Shown here: positions 7,104 to 13,721 of the stretch, piece after piece
How positions within the stretch are numbered: the first letter of the stretch is position 1
Layout: each line of letters starts with the position of its first letter
Assembly: GCA_035498715.1 (NCBI GenBank)
Contig: DATJZV010000165.1
Coordinates: 1 to 13,760, forward strand
Direction: 5' to 3'
From: DASPSR01 sp035498715
GTDB taxonomy: Bacteria > Nitrospirota > UBA9217
DNA length: 13,760 bases
Program-made: the position numbers and the translations under genes
The notes under the pieces: model-generated
The model's input: the letters and a program-made list of their open reading frames with translations, nothing else
Databases searched by the model: none
What the model was told of the DNA's origin: nothing

Positions 7104-7239
7104 AGTGGACTCCAATCTTTAGTGAATACCGCACAGGTATCGATGTGAATGCATATGGATGGCGACCGGAACGTATAACAGTTTACGGAATCATGTACCG
7201 GTTGTCTTCCTGCTGTCTACGATGTCAAATGCAACCGAG

Positions 7240-7578
7240 CTATTTGCTCTTGGTGGACTTCGATGATTTTTTGGTAGTGCCTTTGGAAGCTGCCTTCTTT
7301 TTTACCGCGGGCTTGGACTTCGGTTTTGATTCGAGCTGTTGGACCTTTTTCTTGAGGGCGTCGATTTCCTGGCTCTGGTCCTTGAGCATCTGCTCGAGCT
7401 TGGCATTGTCCTGCTTAACCGCTTCGAGCTCCTGCCGGGCGATGTTCCGCTCGGTCCGTGCCTTGTTCGCATAAACAAAGGTCACGATCAGGAGGATCGT
7501 CACCAATGCGGCGAGCGATATGAATATGAGCTTTGCTTTCTGTGCATCGTCTTTCTCGTTCCTGTCCGTTCTTTCCAT
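7240..7578 (-). CDS. Membrane-anchored coiled-coil protein with Lys-rich tail
   Basis: The order of parts in this roughly 112-residue protein is clear. There is a short charged N-terminus (MERTDRNEKDDAQKAK), one membrane span (LIFISLAALVTILLIVTFVY), an amphipathic coiled coil (about 40 residues, from RTERNIARQELEAV to KKKVQQLES), and a tail of Lys, Ser and Thr (KKKAASKGTTKKSSKSTK) like histone H1-type tails. It is probably a type II single-pass inner-membrane protein with the coil and tail in the periplasm, though the opposite topology is possible. An ATG ten codons upstream (7608) has no Shine-Dalgarno; the ATG at 7578 has AGGA at 7-nt spacing, so I prefer it. It is the last gene of the unit with AMMECR1 and the polyprenyl synthase, 42 nt after AMMECR1. 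Function unknown. Confidence 0.7.
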   Translation of the reverse strand: MERTDRNEKDDAQKAKLIFISLAALVTILLIVTFVYANKARTERNIARQELEAVKQDNAKLEQMLKDQSQEIDALKKKVQQLESKPKSKPAVKKKAASKGTTKKSSKSTKSK

Positions 7579-7620
7579 TCTGTCTTCCTGGCCTCCTTCT
7601 TTTTCCATTATGATTTATTG

Positions 7621-8130
7621 CTAGTGGTATCGTTTTACTTCAAATCTGAAAAGGCTTACTGGTGTCCCCGGCGGGATCCCGGCCTTCTGCATGGCAATGC
7701 TGATCTGGAAGTCGACGGTGTCCACGCCATCAAGGTCCGGCAGGAGAAGACCCCGTCTCCCCCCCGCCTGGACGATTACGCCGTAGCGCCTCGGATCGAG
7801 CTCGCTCCTGTCCTTGACCGGCTCTGGCGGGGTGAGAACATCCACGGTATATTCGATGGCGTCCAATTCGTCCGTACGCACACAGGTGAATCGAGGATCG
7901 CAGGTCGCGGCGCTAATGGCGTTTCGAACGATCTCGTGCGCTATCGTTGGCTCCGCGGGCTGAAAGGTACCAATGCACCCCCGGAGAGTGCCGTCAATTT
8001 TGAGGCAAATGAACACCCCCGCCTGCTGCTCAAGCTCCGGCGTGAGATCTACTTCACGGACTTCCAATATTTTGCCTTCCCGGACGTAGAGCTCAACGGC
8101 ATCCTTTGCCAGTTTAACTAGAGGGTGCAT
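7621..8130 (-). CDS. amrA: AMMECR1-domain protein (AmmeMemoRadiSam system protein A)
   Basis: This 169-residue protein is a full AMMECR1 domain. The hallmark LRGCIGT is at 49-55. It is followed by the conserved helix (TIAHEIVRNAISAATCDPRF), the EYTVDVL strand, and YGVIVQAGGRRGLLLPDL (116-133). The family is named for its frequent company with a Memo-type protein and a radical SAM enzyme. Its biochemical role is not settled, and the conserved Cys52 in the motif is the likely functional residue. Neither partner gene is in this window. Its ATG overlaps the stop of the polyprenyl synthase gene by one base (TAATG), with GGGAG just upstream inside that gene, so the two are translationally coupled. 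This makes co-expression with isoprenoid synthesis certain in practice, though not a functional link. Confidence 0.9.
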   Translation of the reverse strand: MHPLVKLAKDAVELYVREGKILEVREVDLTPELEQQAGVFICLKIDGTLRGCIGTFQPAEPTIAHEIVRNAISAATCDPRFTCVRTDELDAIEYTVDVLTPPEPVKDRSELDPRRYGVIVQAGGRRGLLLPDLDGVDTVDFQISIAMQKAGIPPGTPVSLFRFEVKRYH

Positions 8131-9113
8131 TACATCTCCCGTTGCACCACGTAGTCCGCAAGCGCCATGAGGGCCTGGCGAGGCATTGACTCGGGGAACA
8201 CGGCCAAGGCCGTCTTCGATTCGTTCGAAAGCGACTGTGCCAAGTTGAGCGCCTCATCGACGGCTCCGTATTTCTCCATCAATCCCAGCGTATAGGTGAG
8301 GTCGTTTTCAGAGACCGTGTCGGCGAGGAGGATGCTCCGGATGTGTTCCTTTTCTTCTGGATCCGCCTTGCGGATAAGATAGATGAGGGGGAGGGTTACC
8401 TTGCCTTCATCCAGATCCTTGCCGAGGACTTTACCGAGCTGCCTCTGGTCAGCGGCGTAATCGAGGGTGTCATCGGTGATCTGGAACGCGAGACCAAGTT
8501 TTTTCCCATATGCCGTGAGGGCGTCCTCTTGGGAAATCGGGGCCTTGCTGATGATGGCGCCGAGACGGCAGGAGGCTGAAATGAGCACCCCGGTCTTGCA
8601 TTCTACGAGCCTGAAATAATCGGCCTCGGTGATCTCTGCGTTCTGGATCTGCATGAGCTGGAGGACCTCTCCCTCGGACATCGTTGTGGTGGTTTCGGAA
8701 AGAACGTCCATGACGCGCTGGTTCTGGAGACGGACGGCATGGTAGAGCGCTTTAGAGTACAGATAATCGCCGACGAGGATGCTTGCCTGGTTGCCCCAGA
8801 GGGAATTTGCCGATGACCTGCCCCGTCGGATCTTTGCCTCATCGACCACATCATCATGCAGAAGGGATGCCGTATGGATGTATTCCACGACGCTGCCGAG
8901 AATATACTCGGCAGTATGTTCCCGGTATCCGCAGAGACGCGCAGAAAGCAGGTGGAGGAGGGGACGGAACCGCTTGCCGCCGGCTCCGAGGATATATTTG
9001 CTGACCTGCTGGATGAGTGGAACGTCGGTGCCCAGGCTCTCATGGATCCTGTACTCCATGCGTTCCATGTCTGATTTGTACTCTTTAAGGACATCCTGAA
9101 GTGTTGTTATCAT
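8130..9113 (-). CDS. Long-chain polyprenyl diphosphate synthase (IspB-like)
   Basis: This enzyme adds isopentenyl diphosphate units in trans to an allylic primer, making the side-chain precursor of ubiquinone or menaquinone. The 327-residue product carries every family mark. GGKRFRP (45-51) is near the N-terminus. The first Asp-rich motif is LLHDDVVDEAKIRRG (DDVVD 87-91), GDYLYS follows, and the second Asp-rich motif is ITDDTLDYA (DDTLD 214-218), followed by GKDLDEGKVTLPLIY. The residue five before the first Asp motif is Ala82. A small residue there is typical of synthases making long chains (C30 or more), since bulky aromatics stop elongation at C15-C20. No good Shine-Dalgarno precedes the ATG, but a consensus promoter lies just upstream. 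It heads an operon with AMMECR1 and the coiled-coil membrane protein. Confidence 0.92.
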   Translation of the reverse strand: MITTLQDVLKEYKSDMERMEYRIHESLGTDVPLIQQVSKYILGAGGKRFRPLLHLLSARLCGYREHTAEYILGSVVEYIHTASLLHDDVVDEAKIRRGRSSANSLWGNQASILVGDYLYSKALYHAVRLQNQRVMDVLSETTTTMSEGEVLQLMQIQNAEITEADYFRLVECKTGVLISASCRLGAIISKAPISQEDALTAYGKKLGLAFQITDDTLDYAADQRQLGKVLGKDLDEGKVTLPLIYLIRKADPEEKEHIRSILLADTVSENDLTYTLGLMEKYGAVDEALNLAQSLSNESKTALAVFPESMPRQALMALADYVVQREM

Positions 9114-9142
9114 GAGATTATTTTTGGACGGACGTTAAAGGA

Positions 9143-9171
9143 ATAATAGGGGAGATGCCTAATATTGTCAA
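9143..9171 (-). promoter_or_regulatory. Consensus sigma70-type promoter of the polyprenyl synthase operon
   Basis: On the - strand, TTGACA (9166-9171) is followed after exactly 17 nt by TATTAT (9143-9148), a 6/6 and 5/6 match. Transcription would begin near 9136, giving a leader of about 23 nt before the ATG at 9113. The leader has no clear Shine-Dalgarno. Confidence 0.78.
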
Positions 9172-9458
9172 GGTTTTTTCTATTTCATGGGCGTTCAACG
9201 CAGAGTTCGCTGAGAAGGCAGAGCAGACATGATCGGAGCTGCTGAAAAAGGGTTTTGAAAGGATTTCCAGGATCGGAACCTTAGTATTGGTATGTGCAGG
9301 GCTGTGACGAACCTGCCCGGAATCTCTGAAAAAGGAAGAGAAAATTACTTACCGTCTCAAGGATCTTTATTGTAACTGCGCTTCGCATCTCCCGTAATCC
9401 TGTCTCTATGGACTGTTGTCCTTTGCGCTGTGCGTACGTGGCTTCCCGGGGGACGGAG
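9172..9458. other. Intergenic region with one CGCAGAG-type repeat copy
   Basis: No gene is supported between the polyprenyl synthase promoter and the end of trpS. One copy of a short dispersed motif, CGCAGAGTTCGCTGAG, lies at 9199-9214; related copies lie at 10468-10483 and, inverted, at 10511-10526. No intrinsic terminator was recognised after trpS. The remaining sequence shows nothing I can name. Confidence 0.4.
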
Positions 9459-10442
9459 CTACAGTTTCATCGCCTCGTTCACTTCAGCTAGTGTCTGCGC
9501 GGCAACGGCTCGGGCGCGGCGCGAACCTTCCCGGATGATCTCGGTGATCCTCTGCGGTTCGTCGGTAAGTGCCAATCTCCGTTCCTGCATGGGCGCAAGG
9601 TAGGCGAGGAGGTGTTTCAGAAGTTCTTTTTTGTCGTCAACGCAGCCGATGCCGGCGCGTCGGCATTCCACATTCACGTGATTCACCCATTCCTTGGGTG
9701 AGAATATCTGGTTAAGCGCGAAGAGAGGACAAACGTCGGGGTTGCCGGGGTCCTGCCTCCGTTTCCGCGCCGGGTCCGTGACCATCTGCATCACCTTCTT
9801 GGTGATATCTTCGGGTTTGTCCGAAAGGAAGAGACAGTTGTTGTAGCTCTTGCTCATCTTGCGGCCGTCGGTGCCCGGGAGCTTTGGGTATTCGGTCATG
9901 AGCGGCTGGGGTTCGGGGAACACCTCACCGTAGAAAGCGTTGAACCGGCGACAGATCTCTCGTGTGAGCTCCAGGTGCGGGAGCTGGTCGATGCCCACAG
10001 GCACGAAATTGGCCTTGTAGATAAGGATGTCCGCGGCCTGGAGCACCGGGTAACCGAGAAACCCGTAAGTGTGCATGTCCTTGTCCTGGATCTGTTCCAT
10101 CTTTTCTTTGTAGGTCGGCACGCGTTCGAGCCAGGGCAGCGGCGTGGACATGGACAGAAGAACGTGGAGGACGGCGTGCTCGGGCACGAGAGACTGCTGG
10201 AAGAGCACGGACTTCTCCGGGTCGAGTCCGGCAGCTATCCAGTCAATGACCATCTCTTTTATGTACGAGCGGATCTTGGAGGTGTCAGCGTAGTTGGTCG
10301 TGAGCGCATGCCAGTCGGCAATGAAGTAGTAACACTCGTACTGGCTCTGCAGTTTTCTCCAGTTGTCGAGGGCTCCCATGAGATTGCCGAGGTGGAGCAG
10401 CCCGCTCGGTTGCATTCCGCTTAAGACCCGTTTTTTTATCAT
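9459..10442 (-). CDS. trpS: Tryptophanyl-tRNA synthetase
   Basis: This class I synthetase charges tRNA-Trp in the cytoplasm. The 327-residue length is standard for bacteria. The N-terminus reads RVLSGMQPSGLLHLGN, with the HIGH-equivalent HLGN at 17-20. The adenylate-binding region includes YPVLQAADIL (131-140) and the second signature is KMSKS (195-199). C238, C260 and C267 occupy positions of the iron-sulfur motif described for Thermotoga maritima TrpRS (C-x22-C-x6-C-x2-C), but here the first gap is 21 and the fourth position is Asp270 instead of Cys. The ATG at 10442 has AGGG 7 nt upstream. It follows the M50 protease gene by 97 nt on the same strand; a site-2-type protease gene next to trpS is a familiar arrangement in many bacteria, where scpA/scpB often come next. 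They do not here. Confidence 0.96.
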   Translation of the reverse strand: MIKKRVLSGMQPSGLLHLGNLMGALDNWRKLQSQYECYYFIADWHALTTNYADTSKIRSYIKEMVIDWIAAGLDPEKSVLFQQSLVPEHAVLHVLLSMSTPLPWLERVPTYKEKMEQIQDKDMHTYGFLGYPVLQAADILIYKANFVPVGIDQLPHLELTREICRRFNAFYGEVFPEPQPLMTEYPKLPGTDGRKMSKSYNNCLFLSDKPEDITKKVMQMVTDPARKRRQDPGNPDVCPLFALNQIFSPKEWVNHVNVECRRAGIGCVDDKKELLKHLLAYLAPMQERRLALTDEPQRITEIIREGSRRARAVAAQTLAEVNEAMKL

Positions 10443-10467
10443 GATAAATCCCTTTCACTGCTGAGAA

Positions 10468-10526
10468 CACAGAGGTCGCGAAGAACAAACTCAATGTTCA
10501 AGGTCCAAGACCTTGCGTTCTCTGCG
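10468..10526. repeat. Imperfect inverted repeat of the CACAGAGG/CGCAGAG family
   Basis: CACAGAGGTCGCGAAG (10468-10483) and CCTTGCGTTCTCTGCG (10511-10526), read in reverse complement, agree at 11 of 16 positions. The pair fills most of the short gap between the M50 protease gene and trpS. A further copy in the direct sense lies at 9199-9214. It looks like a decayed copy of a dispersed intergenic element; it could fold in the RNA between the two genes and modulate read-through. Confidence 0.5.
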
Positions 10527-10539
10527 ATAGAACCGTTTC

Positions 10540-11217
10540 TTACATGATATCCCCGCCCAGAAGCAGTGAGAGTATCGGCCGTATGATCGGGCCGATGATC
10601 CTGCCGAGAACGCCGAGCATGATGAGCGCCATCAGGATGAGCGTGCCATACGGCTCGAGTCTGTAATAGGCCGCCGCTTGTTTGTCGGGGAGGATCCAGT
10701 ACACCACCCTGCTCCCGTCGAGAGGCGGTATGGGGATCATGTTCAGCACGGCGAGCACTACGTTCATGATGACCCCATAGCCGAACATCAAGGTGATGGG
10801 AAATGCGAACAAATCCCATGCCTGTTTCGGGATCATACCTTCGAGCGGAGGCATAATCACGCGCAGGATGAATGAAAACGTTATGGCCATGACTATGTTG
10901 GTGCCGGGACCCGCAAGGGACGAGAGCGCCATGTCTTTTTTCGGATTTTTGAAATTGTAGGGGTTGATGGGCACGGGTTTAGCGTAGCCGAACACCATCT
11001 TTCCGTCCGTGAGCAAGAAGAGCAGGAGCGGCATGAGAACCGTGCCGAACAGATCAATATGAGAGATAGGGTTCAGCGTGAGCCTGCCCATGTTGCGTGC
11101 CGTATGGTCGCCGAGCTTATCAGCGACCCAGCCGTGTGCGACTTCGTGAAGCACGATGGCGAAGACCAACGGCAGGGCCATGACTGCGATCTTTTGTATC
11201 GTGTTCAGTTCTTCCAT
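10540..11217 (-). CDS. M50 family site-2-type intramembrane zinc protease
   Basis: The 225-residue, very hydrophobic protein is a compact M50 protease of the short cytoplasmic/multispan type. The first helix carries the zinc motif HEVAH (His24, Glu25, His28) in FAIVLHEVAHGWVADKLGD. LAGPGTNIVMA (101-111) is the conserved Gly/Pro segment. The third zinc ligand Asp167 lies in NMIPIPPLDGSRV (159-171). The substrate is unknown; the family cuts membrane-spanning regulators or removes peptides within the bilayer. The frame is open back to an ATG at 11319, but those extra 34 residues are only translated intergenic repeat, so I place the start at 11217 (MEELNTIQKIAVMALP), where the family normally begins and AGGT lies upstream. 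trpS follows on the same strand. Confidence 0.9.
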   Translation of the reverse strand: MEELNTIQKIAVMALPLVFAIVLHEVAHGWVADKLGDHTARNMGRLTLNPISHIDLFGTVLMPLLLFLLTDGKMVFGYAKPVPINPYNFKNPKKDMALSSLAGPGTNIVMAITFSFILRVIMPPLEGMIPKQAWDLFAFPITLMFGYGVIMNVVLAVLNMIPIPPLDGSRVVYWILPDKQAAAYYRLEPYGTLILMALIMLGVLGRIIGPIIRPILSLLLGGDIM

Positions 11218-11470
11218 TGGTTTACCTATTGAATGACGATCGACGGCAACGGTTATGAAGCCATTTTCAACAGAGGGCACAGAGGGCATTGAGCATGGAG
11301 CATAGGGCAAAGGGTGCAAGGCATTTTGCGCTTTGCACCACGCGCCAGGTTCTCTGCGCCGTGCAATTCCGTTCTCTTACCACGAGCGATACGCCGCATC
11401 GATACTGTCTTCACGCAACCAAGTTCCAAACGCGGCATTTGATACTAAGGGAAAGTAGGGGGGTGTGTCA
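11218..11470. other. Intergenic region upstream of the M50 protease gene
   Basis: Apart from the heptamer repeat and the GGTGCAA/TTGCACC dyad, no gene is supported. A CGCAGAG core in inverse orientation appears near 11350-11358, next to the dyad. Candidate promoter boxes on the - strand between 11380 and 11450 were too poor to call. Confidence 0.4.
11271..11326. repeat. Degenerate heptanucleotide tandem repeat
   Basis: Eight consecutive 7-nt units can be read from 11271, among them GGCATTG, AGCATGG, AGCATAG, GGCAAAG and GGCATTT (11285-11312 and 11320-11326). The consensus of the core is roughly RGCATNG. The repeat lies in the leader region of the M50 protease gene. A dyad GGTGCAA (11313-11319) / TTGCACC (11333-11339) overlaps its right end. 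Confidence 0.55.
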
Positions 11471-11496
11471 AGAAAAAATGAGGCTTCGGCTCGATT
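11471..11496 (-). terminator. Intrinsic terminator after the LpoA-like lipoprotein gene
   Basis: Immediately after the TAA, the - strand has GAG-C-CGAA-GCCTC (11480-11492), a short stem with a CGAA loop and one bulged base. It is followed by A and then six T residues (11473-11478) and CTT. Position and T-run fit a Rho-independent terminator, although the stem is only four pairs. Confidence 0.6.
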
Positions 11497-13416
11497 TTAG
11501 TTGTTGACGAGCACGAACTTGCCGTCTTCGACCTTGACAAGGTACAGTTGTTTCAGCGCCTCATTGCTACCCCGGAATGTAGTGGATCCGGAGATGCCCG
11601 GGTAGTCCTTGAGACCCAGGAGGCCTCCCTGGATTGCTGCAGGTGTGTCTTTATGTTCCCGTAAGAGCGAGAAAACCATCATGGCGGCGTCATAGGCCTG
11701 GGCAGATAGGATGTCGGGCTCTTCCTGGTACGCGGAGCGGTAGTTATCGACGAAAGACCTGATTAATGGTACGCTGCTTTCCGGGAAGAAGCCGTCGACG
11801 AAGACCGCCCCCTCGGCATACCGTCCCGCCCGCTCGATCAGATCAGGAGAGTGCCAGTTGTCCGAACCGATCATGGCTTTCCCGGTAATGTTGTAGAATG
11901 CGAGCTGGGGAATAAGCAATCCGACCCCTTCTGCATATCCGGGAAGATAGAGCGCGTCAAAGCTGGGGACATATTCGAGGAACAGCTTTTTCCTTTCGGC
12001 ATCATCGTCGGGAATGGGTATCCGGCGGGAACGGAGGTCGATTTCGATGATCTTCCGTATGTAAGGACCGAAGTCCTTGGTCTCAGCGGGGTACGCTATG
12101 GTTGCGAGGATTTCAGCTTTCCGCTCCAGATCACGCGTAAACAGGAGCGACAGGTCTCTACCGTAGGGTTCATCGGGATACATGATAATGAACTTCCTGA
12201 GCTTCTGGCTGAGTGCATACTGCGCGGCCATCTGCGCCTGACTGTCGATAGTAAGGGCGTTCCTGAATATCCAGGGGCTTTTTTCCGTGAACCCTGCGCG
12301 CGAAGCGGCCGGCCTGATAACGGGGATCTGAAGTTTTTGGAGCACCGGCACAAGCGACTCTTCATCTCTGGTCGTGATGGGGCCGATGGCGGCAACTATG
12401 CCCTTGGAGGCGAGCTCATTCATCGCGGTTGCTGTCTTCTCCGAAGAACCTTCGGTGTCCTTCACGATCAGCTCTACACGGCTGTCGGGATTCTGAAGAT
12501 TATAGTTATGAACGGCGAGTTGAATGCCTTTGAGTATGCGGTCGCCGAAAAAGGCGAGCTGACCGGACTGAGGCACGAGTGCCCCGACATAGTACCGGGG
12601 CGCGGTAAGCCTGGAGGTGGCCTCGTTGAGGAGCATTTCCGCCCGTGTTTTTTCAGGATGGCCGGGGAAACGCTCGAGAAACGCCTTGCTGATCCTGATC
12701 GCATCAGGGTAGTTCCTCTGCTCGATCAGGAGGCCGCTGTACCGCAGCATAGCGATGTCCGAAGGATAGGCCGTGCCGCTGGCAAGGGTTTTAAGCTCAT
12801 CTTCGGATAGGCTCTTATCGACAATCTCCCGGATGCGGTCACGGTAGCCAGCTCTCTGTTTCTCGTTCTGCGCGGTTTCCGCTAGATAGGTGTACTCCTT
12901 CACTGCCGGCAGGTAGTTCTTTTTGACCATGTACGCGGCGGAGAGCATCTCGGAGATTCGTTTGAGGCGAGCTGTATCGGTTATTTTACTCCGGTCCTCG
13001 AGGTTGGAAATGGCCAAGTCATATTCTTTAAGCTCGAAATAGCACAGGCCGAGCTTATATTTTGATTCGACAATAAACGTAGAGGCCGGAAATTTTTCGA
13101 TGAGTTCCTTGTAGTAGCTGAGCGCTTGCCGGTAATCACGACCCGTCAAGCGTATTTCGCCCATGAGGAAGAGCGCCCGGTCCGCATGCCGACTCTTCGG
13201 GTATCGGGTGAAGAAAGCATCAAGGGTTTTTGAAGCCTGGTCATACTGTCTCCTGGCAAAAAGGCCGTCTGCCTGGTCCAGGATCACACTTGCGTCCTTT
13301 TCCCACTCGGGCTCGGGAGGGAGCTTGGGCGCGCAGCCTGCCGGCAGGAGCACGGTGAGACATGCAAGCACGACCAGGATGACGGTTGTTGAAGAGACTA
13401 TACGCCGGAACGGCAT
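11497..13416 (-). CDS. Lipoprotein with TPR-like and periplasmic-binding domains (LpoA-like)
   Basis: The 639-residue product has a signal peptide with a classic lipobox LPAGC (Cys28), so it should be anchored to the outer or inner membrane facing the periplasm. Residues about 42-265 are helical TPR-like repeats, for example LFARRQYDQASKTLDAFF, and KYKLGLCYFELKEYDLA (119-135). From about 275 (YYVGALVPQSGQLAFFGD) to the end is a type I periplasmic-binding fold like branched-chain amino-acid receptors: GPITTRDEES, PWIFRN, YGRDLSLLFTRDLE, YLPGYAEGVG, GSDNWHSPDL, AQAYDAAMM. This TPR plus binding-fold order is that of LpoA-type penicillin-binding protein activators, so stimulation of a peptidoglycan synthase is the likely role; ligand sensing is an alternative. 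No transporter permease genes adjoin it. It starts 4 nt after the stop of a small basic ORF, with AAGG about 10 nt upstream. Confidence 0.87.
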   Translation of the reverse strand: MPFRRIVSSTTVILVVLACLTVLLPAGCAPKLPPEPEWEKDASVILDQADGLFARRQYDQASKTLDAFFTRYPKSRHADRALFLMGEIRLTGRDYRQALSYYKELIEKFPASTFIVESKYKLGLCYFELKEYDLAISNLEDRSKITDTARLKRISEMLSAAYMVKKNYLPAVKEYTYLAETAQNEKQRAGYRDRIREIVDKSLSEDELKTLASGTAYPSDIAMLRYSGLLIEQRNYPDAIRISKAFLERFPGHPEKTRAEMLLNEATSRLTAPRYYVGALVPQSGQLAFFGDRILKGIQLAVHNYNLQNPDSRVELIVKDTEGSSEKTATAMNELASKGIVAAIGPITTRDEESLVPVLQKLQIPVIRPAASRAGFTEKSPWIFRNALTIDSQAQMAAQYALSQKLRKFIIMYPDEPYGRDLSLLFTRDLERKAEILATIAYPAETKDFGPYIRKIIEIDLRSRRIPIPDDDAERKKLFLEYVPSFDALYLPGYAEGVGLLIPQLAFYNITGKAMIGSDNWHSPDLIERAGRYAEGAVFVDGFFPESSVPLIRSFVDNYRSAYQEEPDILSAQAYDAAMMVFSLLREHKDTPAAIQGGLLGLKDYPGISGSTTFRGSNEALKQLYLVKVEDGKFVLVNN

Positions 13417-13419
13417 CCG

Positions 13420-13530
13420 TTATTTACCTTTCTTGGCGGCAGCTTCAGCCTTTGCCGTTTTGCGCTTTGCCTTCAGGGTTTCTTCTTTCCGTTTGCGCCT
13501 GCGGCGCAGTTCACGTTGTCTTTCACGCAC
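13420..13530 (-). CDS. Very small, highly basic protein (36 aa, GTG start)
   Basis: The frame begins with GTG at 13530, 10 nt after a strong AAAGGAG (13541-13547), and ends with TAA at 13420-13422, leaving 3 nt before the ATG of the LpoA-like gene. No ATG exists in this frame between the upstream in-frame stop and the GTG. The product is almost all charged and Ala: RERQRELRRRRKRKEE, then TLKAKRKTAKAEAAAKK, a predicted basic helix. It is the first gene behind a near-consensus promoter. Binding to nucleic acid or to the anionic membrane is possible; a leader peptide for coupling is another option. The ribosome-binding site, tight spacing and promoter make translation likely. I do not assign a family. 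Confidence 0.6.
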   Translation of the reverse strand: MRERQRELRRRRKRKEETLKAKRKTAKAEAAAKKGK

Positions 13531-13580
13531 GGGATGGTTTCTCCTTTCGAAAGTGGTTCGAATGATGTTTCAGACTGATT

Positions 13581-13609
13581 ACTATAGCGAAGATGAACTT
13601 ATTTGTCAA
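13581..13609 (-). promoter_or_regulatory. Near-consensus sigma70 promoter of the small basic ORF and LpoA-like unit
   Basis: On the - strand, TTGACA (13604-13609) and TATAGT (13581-13586) are separated by exactly 17 nt: 6/6 and 5/6 matches. Transcription would start near 13574, about 44 nt before the GTG start at 13530 and with its AAAGGAG inside the leader. Confidence 0.8.
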
Positions 13610-13721
13610 TAACTACAAGATGAAATGAAGATATGGCAGCAAGGATCCGTCGTCAAGCGCGTCATCAACAATGTATCGTAGAAAAGTTGTTCTGACTCCT
13701 GCATCCGATTTTTTTCTTGAT

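Noticed and set aside
7210..7239. Possible terminator after the coiled-coil gene (CGGTTG...CAACCG around 7199-7237)
   Set aside because: The loop is about 28 nt and no T-run follows; not a credible intrinsic terminator.
7339..8121. Long + strand frame of 260 codons across the coiled-coil and AMMECR1 genes
   Set aside because: It is antisense to two supported genes and its translation shows no domain.
11218..11319. N-terminal extension of the M50 protease (MHPLPYAPCSMPSVPS...)
   Set aside because: It is translated heptamer repeat; the family N-terminus aligns with the internal Met at 11217.
11851..12810. Long + strand frame of 319 codons opposite the LpoA-like gene
   Set aside because: It lies wholly antisense to a well-supported lipoprotein gene, has no recognisable motif, and is explained by the codon bias of the real gene.
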